Positions 14,553 through 24,991 of a DNA stretch of 64,000 nt are shown in pieces. Both the position numbers and the translations under genes were made by a program. Positions within the stretch are counted from its first letter, which is position 1, and every line of letters starts with the position of its first letter. The notes under the pieces are model-generated. The model searched no databases and was not told the origin of the DNA. It worked only from the letters and a program-made list of their open reading frames with translations. The DNA is from Phascolomyces articulosus. Taxonomy: Eukaryota; Mucoromycota; Mucoromycetes; Mucorales; Lichtheimiaceae. The stretch spans positions 310,001-374,000 of the forward strand of contig JAIXMP010000015.1 of assembly GCA_025677815.1 (NCBI GenBank), read 5' to 3'.

Positions 14553-17500
14553 ATGGAATTAGCTTTATTACTTGATTTTCAGGTTTCTTTACGAAGGGCC
14601 ATGCCAAGATGCAGCCTATGCATTGGCTCAAGAATTAAAGAAACATCGTTCATTACTGCCAAAAAGCTCTATTCTTGATGGTTCTGGTGCTAGTGGTGGT
14701 GAAGGAGGAGAACCTGCTACTTTACAGCAACTGGTAAATAATAGATGGACGATCGTCATATATCACCCTTATAATTTTTTTTTACTGATCTTTCTCTTTT
14801 CACGCATAAAATTTAGTCAGAAGCCTATCCAAGGATAGGGGGAGATTATCTGCCCAATTTACTTCGACACCTTCTTCATTATTTTAAAATGACTCAAAGT
14901 TTAGATACAAATCAACGAGCACGTTTATATCAACATGGAGATGATAATCTTTTTACTTTACTTTCTGCTTTTGAAGTCGCTCGTGCCAATCCAACGCGTT
15001 ATACCTACATGTCTGTACCTACTCGTGATCTTTATCATCTTTCATTACGTGAGTATTTTTCTTTTTCTCTATTCTCTATAGAATATACCCATTTGTTTTC
15101 TTTGGAAGAGAATAATAATAATAATAATAATAAAATTACAAAAAAAAATCCCACAAAAACAAATCGATTCAGATGAAATGATCCAAGCTCTTGAAATTGG
15201 TAGAAAAGTCACCAAACCTAATGAAATGCCTGCTGCAATGAGTACATTTTATCGCGAAGTAAGTGAGCGATACATATTCTTCTCTTATATGTATGAAATT
15301 TCATCCAAGGTGCAAAAAAGAAAAATAATAGTAACGTGTTCCCTTTTTAATTTTTATCATAGCGTGTGACCATGTCTGGACATCGTCAACATGTTTATTG
15401 TTTAGCTTTTGATAAAGCAGATGCACGTCTTTTCACTGTAAGATCTATTTTGAAAAAAAAAGGGGGGATGAGAAATGATGGGGTATCTTGACGAATAATT
15501 TCATTGATATAAGATGCAATTGATTATAGGGAAGTGATGATTTTCTTGTCAAAGTATGGAATGTTCGAACAGGACATCTTATCTATACTATTCGTGGCCA
15601 TCAAAATGTCATTACCGACATTGCTATTAACGAAGAAAATACATTGATTGCAACAGCTTCATCAGATGGTTATGTACGCGTTTGGAAAATGGATACTTTT
15701 GAACCCGTTGCTCATCTCAAAACACATACTTCTACTGTAAGTTTCTTTTTTTTTAATTGGATAAAAAAAGACAATGGTACAAAACTCTTAGGTTCGTTAA
15801 TTTATGCAATAATGAATAGCAACGCAAACCATTTACAACCGTCAAATTCTCACCTTCACCCAAAGCCGAAACACGTTATCTCATGGCAACCAATGAAGAT
15901 GGTCTCGTACGATTATGGCGTTGGGATAAAGAAACACTTGCCTTTTATGATGTTGAATCACCTATTGTCTTTAGTTGTAAATTCAAAGCATCCGATCGTC
16001 TCCGTTGTTCTTCATTCAATTATACTGGCACTCACTTTTGTGTCGCAGGTGATGATGGTTTTGTCTATGTCTTTTCTACCATCCAATCCGATAATGAAGG
16101 TCATGTACGAACCATTCAAGAGGGTACCTCGAGTCAACAACCTTTGTCAGAATCACGTCCACGCGTTGGTAGAGGTCGACCGCGTGTCCCTAGTGCTTTG
16201 TTTCCAGATAAAACAGGAGCTTTTGAAGATCAACCCGTTATTCCTATTGCTCATTTGGAAGGTCATTTTGGCAGTGTCACAGATTTGGCGTATAGTCATG
16301 ACGGCAAAAAGATTCTTAGCGGGTAAAATCTTCGCAATCCATAAAAAGGCGATATAATCCTTTTGGTAAAGGAAAAAAAAAGTAGTTTTAACGTGATTGT
16401 GCTTTTTTGTATTAGGTCTCAGGATGGTACTGCACGTATTTGGATTTATGACAAGATTACACAAACATGGGATTCCACTGTCTGTAAGTTTTTTTTTTCA
16501 TTCTCTCTATTTTTGTATTTTGAGCCATGATTCAACTAGAGAAATAATAATCCATTATTTTATATATATAGTGGATATCAATAAGGATACATTGGTTGCA
16601 CCTATTGTGACAACAACAAGACAACCTAATCCAGCTCATGACAATGATATTTCTGGTGTTGAAAACGATGCCCAAGAACTTGGCACGTTAATACCCCCTT
16701 GCTCTCCTCTTTCCACAGAGGATAGTACTATGGATACTTTACGACAAGTACCAGAGGTTGCATTAAATACAATTAGAACATCCAATTCATTATCTTTGGA
16801 ACCACAACAACCCATGACAGAAGAAGACAGTGAAGAAGAAAATATGCCATCCAAAGTATCCATGATTACTTGGAGTGCGGATGACCGTGTATGCATTATT
16901 GCTACCAGTCAAGGAGATATCAAGGTTTATTTTGCACACACGGGTAAACTTGCCTGTGTATTAAAGGGTCATGAAGGAGAAGTGTTTGCTGTAGAAAGTC
17001 ACCCTTCCAATCCAAGTATTGTTTTGTCGGCTGGTTATGATGGCAAAGTCATTATTTGGGATATTAAAAAACAATGTGCTATTTCTTGTAAGTTTTTAGA
17101 GGGTAAAAGAGAGAAAGACATATCTATAACGATAGAGGATAATGGGATCACTCACTTTGTTGTGATGTTGTAAATATATTTTTATTATAGGCACAACGTA
17201 TCCTGGTCGAGTCTTTCTTGATTGTAAATTTTCACAAAATGGACATAAATATGCGCTTACAGACGAAGATGGTCGATGCACTCTTTATTCGATTGATGGA
17301 GACAGTGATAATTATAAAATGGTCAATGCTTGGCATCGTGGTCAATTCTTTTATAGTGATTTCCTTCCTGTTTCTGTTCGTCCAGATGGAAGTGTAGTGG
17401 ATGAACAATCCTTGGTAATAATATGATCTCTCTCACCTTCTTTGATATCACTGTCCCTTCCAATCTATATTTTTTACTCATCGGATGAGATGATCGATTT

Positions 17501-20246
17501 TTTTTATTTTATATAGCGACCACTGCATGAAGTAGAACGTCGCCCTATCCACGATCAAAGCGGTGTTGAATACCCACGTCAGCGAAAAGAAGGTTATGGA
17601 ATAGACTTACCCCTTCAACCTGATGGATTTGAAACACGAAGTAAACAACGTGAAAGAACCTATGAAATGGAAGAAGAAGAGTAAGTAATTAATTTCTATT
17701 TTATATAGATAATCTTTTTACGGATATCATCCCATATGTAATGCTAACTTTTTCCTTATTACGCCAAAAATAAAAGATTCAAGAATAGCAAACCAATCAA
17801 GATGGAAGCCGTGGATCGATCCTTACTTGCCAAAAAACGGCGTAACTTTGTCAAGAATGATGAGGAAGATGAAAGTGAAACAAATATTGCCGAACCTCAA
17901 TTTATACCTACAATACCCATTCCTGCTGTTTTATTACATGATGATTCCGATGATGAAGATTACAATGAAGAAGCCAATGGTCAAGCCTATAGTAGTGAAG
18001 AAGACAGTGATGCTGACATGTCGGATGGCTATCATCATGGTGAAGGAGCAGAAAGTGATAATAACTTTGAAGAAGATGAAGATGGACCTGTGACACGAAG
18101 TCGAGCAGGACGTCAACGACCAGAAGATATGGTACGAAGTCATCATCGTTCCCGTGGCACTTCATCTTCTTCTGGGGGGTCAGGACGAGGTCGAGGAAGA
18201 GGAAGAGGTCGTCGTCCTGGTCGTGGTAGACCTCCATTACGTGAACAACGAGTAACACGCGCAACACGACGACGACGTTATGTGATGGATGATGACGATG
18301 AAGAAATTCCGGTTCATAGCGATGAGGATGTAGATATCATGCATGCAAGTCGTAGTGACGATGACGATGAAGTAATGGGTCGTAGTGAGGATGATGAAGA
18401 TGGACCTGTACGACCTCGACGCCGTAGAGGACGTGTACAAATTTCATATCATGAAAGTGACGTGGATGATACACCTAGTGAATCAGAATCCGATTCACAG
18501 AACGATAATGATAATGATCAAGAAGAGGAGGAAGAAGCAAGTGGAGATCAAGAAGGAGAAGAAGAGGAAGAACAAGATGCATTGGAAGCGGCTGCCAGTG
18601 GATCTTCAGAAACTTTGCTGCAACCAGAAATAGAAGAACCTGATCAACCTTCATTGATGGATCGAAAAGGAAAACGACGACTACGTTCTTCAGGTCGTGT
18701 GACTGCAGAAAGTGATGAAGATTTCCAAGGAGAAGCTTCAGTACGGGGTCGTAAACGACGTGCTCTAGGTCGACGAAAACCTGAAATGATGCAATCGACT
18801 GCTACTACTATTATTTTACCACCTGGTGGCCGGCCAACGCCACGTGGTAAGCCACGTCATCTCAAGGACAATGAAATGCAATATTATGTACCCAAAAGTT
18901 GGCTCATGAGTACTGAACGATCTGTGACAAAATATCATCCACAAATGAATGATCGGGTGGCAATTTTGACAGAAGGACATCAAGAATATTGGGAACAATC
19001 GGAACTCAAGGCTTATTTTGATGATCGTCATGGTCCAGTTGATACAGAAGAACCTGTAGTTTTTGGTCAAGTCATTGGAATCAATTGGCAAGTCGGTCCA
19101 CCTACCTACTGTCGTCTCAAATTACGGTTACGTGATTTGGTCAATCTCAGTGAAACACTCAAGAATGGCGCAGATCCTCTTTGGGCAACCAAACATAGGG
19201 ATGTCACCATTGATTTTAGTGATGAAGATGGATGTCCTGAATTCTTGGTATTGTGGGAACAATTTTTGGCTTCCATGGATATTTTACAATCGTTACGTGT
19301 GGGTCAACGCGTTGATGCATTGTATGATATTACTCGGTATACGGGACGTATCGAATCATTAAAAAGTAATATGCTCTGGCGTCGAGCTCGTCTTCCTGTA
19401 CCATGGGCTTATTATCATATTATTTGGTAAGCATCTATTTCCCACCTATCTATATATGTATGTGGGTGTATATCTTTATCTATGATGACAAGTGAAAATG
19501 AAATTCTGACACATAAAATGTATTATTTAGGGATGATCAAGAATCATCACCCGAGGATTTGAGCCCTTGGGAAATTGTTCCAACAGGGGAAGATTTCCAA
19601 GATCGATTTGATGTTGGTAGCACATTATCAGATGCAGAAACAAAACGTGCTCAAGATATTATATCTTGGCTTATGCAAAATGAAGATTTTGGACTTTACA
19701 TACATCAAGTGGATTACTACCAATATCGTAATTATCTCTCACAAATTGCCTATCCTATTTGTTTGGATATGATTATGAAACGACTCAACAATGGATTCTA
19801 TCGAAGCAAACAGGTAACCTGTCGATCTCATGAGCGAAAAAATGGGAGAGACACTGTGAGGATATTAATAGCATGAGGTATGGTTTTTATATATATAAGT
19901 ATATATACTCAATTCTTCTCTTTGTCTCTCGTATGTAAATATGTAGGCTGTGATTGATGATGTAGAATTGGTTCGAAAAAACGCACAAAAATATAATCAT
20001 GAAACATCACCAGCAAATAAACAAGCTGTTCGTATGGCCAACTTTTTCAAAACACGATTCACGAATATAAGAATGCCACTTGAAATTTCCAGAGGGCGTC
20101 GAACACGACGTTTACAACAAGATGAATCCGATGAAGAATATGAACAGGAAGAAGAGGAGGATGAACAATCCCCTAGTATGGATGAAGCACCTGCTGAAAG
20201 TGATGGAAATGAAAGTGAATTTGTGGATGATGATGACGATTATTGA
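14553..20246 (+). CDS. BRWD/PHIP-like WD40 and bromodomain protein
   Basis: Exons: 14553-14733, 14817-15048, 15173-15258, 15363-15437, 15530-15736, 15820-16322, 16416-16483, 16572-17087, 17191-17414, 17517-17680, 17777-19426, 19531-19813 and 19947-20246, about 1495 aa. The start (MELALLL, then RFLYEGPCQDAA) matches the LisH-like N-terminus of animal PHIP/BRWD, but it needs a one-base correction in the T-run near 14577; every later phase fits. WD40 repeats (GHRQHVYCLAF, GSDDFLVKVW, SSDGYVRVW, GHFGSVTDLAY, SQDGTARIW, GHEGEVFAV) are followed by a long acidic and Arg-rich linker with an RGRGRGRRPGRGR patch. A single bromodomain has the acetyl-lysine Asn in KNAQKYN. Animal PHIP has two bromodomains. 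The likely role is chromatin reading, perhaps as a CUL4-DDB1 adaptor as in animals (inference). Confidence 0.9.
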
Positions 20247-20838
20247 TAGAAAGATAAAAAAGTATTAAACTTCCTCAAACCATACATCCCTCCCAAAGAA
20301 ACAACAACACATAACCATACCATCACACCATCCAAATCGAGAAAAAAAAAAGAAAAGAAAAAAAAACACTCACACTCACACAATTAGCATTGTATATATG
20401 TACCATCATTTACGAAATCTGTAATATCATTTTTATAAAGGCATTATAATATCTCTCTCTCTATCCTTTTTTATTATTATATATAAATATAAATATAAAT
20501 ATAAATATAAAAACCATGTCATGAAATAATAATAAATAAAAAAGACTTGGGTTATTAAAAAGAAAAGAAAAGCTAACTATCACTATATGTGTGTTCATGG
20601 ACACACGTTTTTTTTTCTGTGATTCTTTTCCAATGACTTATACTTTTCTCACATCAAATAAACCGTGGGCAATTGGTTTTGTAAGCAAGAATTTCTTCCC
20701 CAGAAAAACATGCCGTAATATGCATGAACGTTATAATAGCATTAAAAATGGACGGCTTTTCTTTATTACCTTCTTCTTCTTCTTCTTCCACTTCCCTTTT
20801 CTACCGTATATACACCGTTTTCTCGAAACAACCAAATC
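20247..20838. other. Intergenic region with simple repeats
   Basis: This region separates two tandem + strand genes. It holds a (TATAAA)n run at about 20482-20511, an A-rich run near 20340, and a CTT run just before the next ATG. I see no coding potential. Confidence 0.55.
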
Positions 20839-22125
20839 ATGGATATTGAAGCTCTCTTTAGTGTGAAAGACAAAGTGGTCTTGGTAACAGGTGGTTCACG
20901 TGGTATTGGTGAAATGATTGCCACGGTATATAACTTTCTTTTTTTGTTGTTGTTGATGATGCAATTCTGGCATTCATCATGGACTGAATGAGAAAAACTA
21001 AAAACATCTGTTTTTAAAAAAGGGCTTCGTACAAGCTGGTGCCAAAGTGTATATTACCAGTCGTAAAGCAAAAGCCTGTGATGAAATGGCTGCAAAATTA
21101 AATGCTTTAGGTCCAGGTCAAGCCATTGCTCTCCCAGCGGATTTACAAAGTGTGGAACAAATTAAGCAGCTTGCTACAGAACTTTCTAAGCGTGAAACTC
21201 GTAAGTGTTTGCTATAATTTCTTTCAGACCATGTGTATGTTTGTATATGTATAAAGAAAATAAACTGATCAATGATGGCATATATAGATTTGGACGTGTT
21301 GGTAAATAATGCAGGTAAAATTTTTTCTCTGTGCATAAACAAACACTCAACAACAGGAGGATAATCTATGAGCGGTTCTTGTAAAGACTTTATTAATGAG
21401 TCTTAACAACAACGCATCTCCTATTGTTCTTTATAAAGGCGCCACATGGGGAGCTCCTGTGGATGAATATCCCGAAGCAGCATTCCAAAAAGTGATGAAT
21501 CTCAATGTTACTCGTATTTTCACTTTGACTCAAGCGTAAGTTCTACTTTACCAATATCTCCTCTCTCCATTATATATCGTCATCATGGAATACTAAATCA
21601 TTCTCATGATTTATTTTGTTTAGGTTATTACCATTATTACGTGCAAAAGCAACAAGAGAAGACCCTTCACGTGTCATTAATCTTGGATCAGTTGCTGGTG
21701 AATACGTATGTATAATAATAATGATAATAATAATAATAATAATATGCTTCTATTATGATAATCATTGTATAAACTCACGCATTGTATTATGGGATGGATT
21801 ATAGGTACCCAACTTTGAAGCATATGCCTATTCTGCATCCAAAGCAGCGATTGCTCATATGACCCGGCATTTGGCAGGTCGTTTGGGTCGTGATTATATT
21901 CTTTGTAATACTATTGCTCCTGGTTCCTTCCCATCCAAGATGCTTGCTGAAACATGGGAGAAAAACAAAGATGCTTATCTTGCAAGAAATCCATTAGGTC
22001 GTATTGGATCACCTGAAGATATTGCTGGTACTTGCATTTATCTTTCTTCAAGAGCAGCAGCTTATACTAATGGTGCTACTATTGTGATTGATGGTGGAAG
22101 TGCCCATAATAACTCCAGATTGTAG
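20839..22125 (+). CDS. RhlG-like short-chain dehydrogenase/reductase with C-terminal SRL
   Basis: Six exons: 20839-20925, 21023-21200, 21288-21314 (27 nt), 21439-21535, 21624-21705 and 21805-22125, 263 aa. This is a classical SDR: TGGSRGIG (cofactor, residues 18-25), Asp in LPADL, NNAG, catalytic Ser in INLGSVAG, YSASK catalytic Tyr and Lys, then NTIAPG. VYITSRKAKACDE and NNAGATWGAP resemble RhlG, the NADPH-dependent 3-oxoacyl reductase relative. An Arg after the second strand (SRK) suggests NADP(H). The last three residues are SRL, a PTS1-type peroxisomal import signal, so it may act in peroxisomal fatty-acid metabolism (inference). The substrate is not determined. Confidence 0.93.
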
Positions 22126-23271
22126 AAAGAGGATGTTTATTTTTTTTATACGTAATAATAAATTAATAAAAAAAAGGAAGAGAGAAATGAGTAACATGAT
22201 ATACATTATACAAGTTAGCAAACAAATTACATGTCCCATTCTATATTCAATGGTCTCTATTTTTTCTCTATCAAAAAATGAGATATTGTACACCCAACAA
22301 CGACGACTTAAAAAAATAGCAATTGAATGGTGATGATGATGATGATGATGATAACAAACGTATACATATCATCTCCTTTGTTTTGTGGTTTTGTTTAATA
22401 GTGATAGGATGATAAAAGGCAAATAGGTTGGAGGTTGGATGAACCAAAGAGGAAAACAAGGAATAAGTAAAATACGATGATACAATCTTCATGCATCGTC
22501 ATTTCTTATATGCAACGTAATATACTTTGATGTCTTCTATATACACTCCACTTATTGTTACTCCAACACGATTGACGAATGTAAAAATTGAACGCCTGAT
22601 TGAACGTTACTATATAATTCATCGAACAAAATCAGCAACCAAAAAAGGTCCCAATTACAGTACTCTTGAACGTTTGTAAAAAAAAAAAAAAAAAAAAGGA
22701 TAACAAAATAGTAACACTTTTTTCAGCATGTTATATGAAAAGTAATAAAAGAATAATATAGAATAATCAACTAAGCTCACATCCATCATAGAATAGAAAA
22801 AGTATAAATAAGCCATTGTAAAAACCCTCTTCAACTTATAAAATCTTCTCTTTATTAAAAACTTATAACAAAGTCTCAAAGGATTTACCTTGTCCATTTT
22901 TATTGTTTATTTTATCCATCCAAATTAACCAAATTCCACAACATTCAAGATGCTTTAAAGGATTTGCTTTTCTTGACCACGCATAATCTCGAAACCATGT
23001 ACACAAGCAACGATACCATTTTACTTGGAAAAGATACTTTTCATTATCAAACTAACAAGTATATTAAGGGCTTTATAATACAAGTACACATAATATATAA
23101 ACTACTTTATTCACCATAATGAGCAGACGGAACGAGTTAAATGCCAACGCTTTTTTATTTTATTATTCAAAAAAGAAAATATAATGTTCTTAATGTCAAA
23201 TAATAATAAAAAATGTATATATAATGACCCTCTTATATTCAAAGACTTGTATTTAGGGTGCCTATCATATA

Positions 23272-23372
23272 AGAAGGAGCACTTCCCTCCATTTTCGAGG
23301 GAACTTAGTCCTTCTACGTGAGGACCTGATTTAGCTGATGGGTAGCAAGCCCCATCCCACTTGTACTTACGT
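23272..23372. ncRNA. Candidate structured RNA (four short helices)
   Basis: Four helices can be drawn directly: 23272-23278 with 23309-23315 (7 bp), nested 23283-23289 with 23297-23303 (7 bp), 23316-23322 with 23366-23372 (7 bp, one G-U), and nested 23337-23342 with 23351-23356 (6 bp). The first and third helices abut at 23315/23316 and could stack. Four clean helices in 101 bases within an AT-rich desert is more than expected by eye. I could not match it to U1-U6, SRP RNA, RNase P/MRP or a hammerhead core. The strand is undetermined. Confidence 0.35.
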
Positions 23373-23729
23373 AATAATAGTTTTTGCAGAGAAGCTTGTA
23401 TATTATAGGTAATAATAATAATAATGGTAATATGACTAAATAAAATATATTGAGCAATACATATAAAAAGATTATATATAATAAATTGAATAAACGATAA
23501 AATATATGCTTATTTCATTTTGAAGGTATTATGAGCACCCTATGTTAAGAAAACGATGTTAATCGTCACGTGGTACTAATTTTTAGAAAGTGAGCTCTTG
23601 ATTGGCCATTGCCACACCGGTAAACTCCGTCGTCTCTAGTGTTCGATAGAATTTACATAGTGCGGTCATTTTTTTTTCTCTTTCTCTCTTTCCCTCGTTG
23701 CCCTTTGTAGTAGCTTCTGGACGTGAAAT

Positions 23730-23791
23730 GCTGAGCTTTGCTCAGCCTGGCCAGCTGCAGTGGGGTATTCACTATTAGCCTTCGGGAGGCT
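23730..23791. repeat. Two perfect hairpins in a GC-richer island
   Basis: GCTGAGC (23730-23736) pairs with GCTCAGC (23740-23746) across a TTT loop, and AGCCT (23777-23781) pairs with AGGCT (23787-23791) across a TCGGG loop. Between them lie short palindromes TGGCCA, CAGCTG and CTGCAG. The stretch stands out in base composition. It could be part of a short mobile-element end or a small RNA; nothing identifies it further. Confidence 0.35.
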
Positions 23792-24991
23792 GCTATTTAG
23801 GGTGGGGAATGGAGAGAAATGGAGGGAATTGGTGGAGGGAAATGGTGGGTGAAAATGGAGTCAATTGACTGTTATTATTATTATTATTATTATTTATTAG
23901 TATTTATTAGTATTTTGTCATGAACGATTTTTACAAGCAAGCCAAGCCAAGAACAAGCAAGAAACGGTCCAAAGAGTCTTACAGCCTTACAAGCACCGGC
24001 CCATTAGTCAAGTTAGAACTTAATCACAATAGCAATCATAATAATAAAGTCTTTTATTGTCTTGGGCTTTTTTTTTAAAAAAAAAAAGTGATTTGATAAC
24101 ACATTAGTTTCTTCATGTTAAAGTCTTTAATAATAAAAAACACGCAATCGTTTATTCTTTGAAAGATTGATCTTTTAATCCTAATCCACTTTTTCTTTCT
24201 TGATCCACTTTTTTTTTTTTCAAAACACTTCCGGATGCGCAGCAGACCTTGTCAATAAAAAAAACAAGTGCAGCGTTACCATATATTATATACAAAGTGG
24301 TTATGAAAAAGGTAGTCTTATATACTGCACTCAAAAATAAACAGCAGTGCTTCAAACAACTGGGTATATTAATACTTAATTTGAATCATTTCCCCTCGAC
24401 AAAAATGCACTTAGGACTGATAATATGTAAATTTCCTTGAAATTAATAATTTATACTATAAATATAGACCAACAGTATCACCAGTAGTGACATATTCTAT
24501 GATAACCATAATCAGGATGATTCATGTAATTTGTGTTTTTCACACCTTATATAATTGTAATATAGATATAGAACAAGAACCAGAAAGAGAATATTGCATT
24601 TTGATATATATGTGCTTAAGAATGATAGGGTGCTTGTGTTATTACAAACATGTTCCCTGATTTTTATTAATTGAAGAATAGTAAACTTGTATTTTATAAA
24701 TAATGACTACATAAATAAATAAATAAAAATATAATAAACGTATTACAATGAAAGAGGATCACGATTTTTTTTTGAAGAATAATATATTATTATAAAACAA
24801 TGAAGATTCAATGAAGATATTATATACCTCATTTAATAAACTATGTGGAATACAAAAAGAATTAATACAGCAGCCCTGCCGTGTAATTTTCAGTTGACAC
24901 ATGAAATTTTATCCACCGCTTAAACATTTTTTTTCCTTCCTTTCCTTTCTCTTTCCCTTTACCTCGGTTTCAAGAAAAGAAAAAAATCACA

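Larger units (their letters stand above)
22126..24991. other. Gene-poor region with repeats and hairpins
   Basis: About 2.9 kb without a credible protein gene. It contains a (GAT)n run at about 22328-22352, an A-run at about 22678-22697, two clusters of stable hairpins (listed separately), an (ATT)n run at about 23873-23896, and a T9A11 palindrome at 24068-24087. The part 23.57-23.85 kb is richer in G and C than its surroundings. Confidence 0.6.

Noticed and set aside
20944..21000. C/D box snoRNA in the first intron of the SDR gene
   Set aside because: A TGATGATG and a CTGA are present but only about 35 bases apart, with no terminal stem or guide segment.
23316..23372. Hammerhead or twister ribozyme at the hairpin cluster
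   Set aside because: A CTGAT and a CAAGCCC segment are present, but the GAAA and the required helix order of the hammerhead, and the pseudoknot partners of twister, are not.
23600..23680. tRNA or tRNA-derived SINE, from a GTTCGA-like B box near 23640
   Set aside because: No A box at the right spacing, and no acceptor stem or cloverleaf can be drawn.
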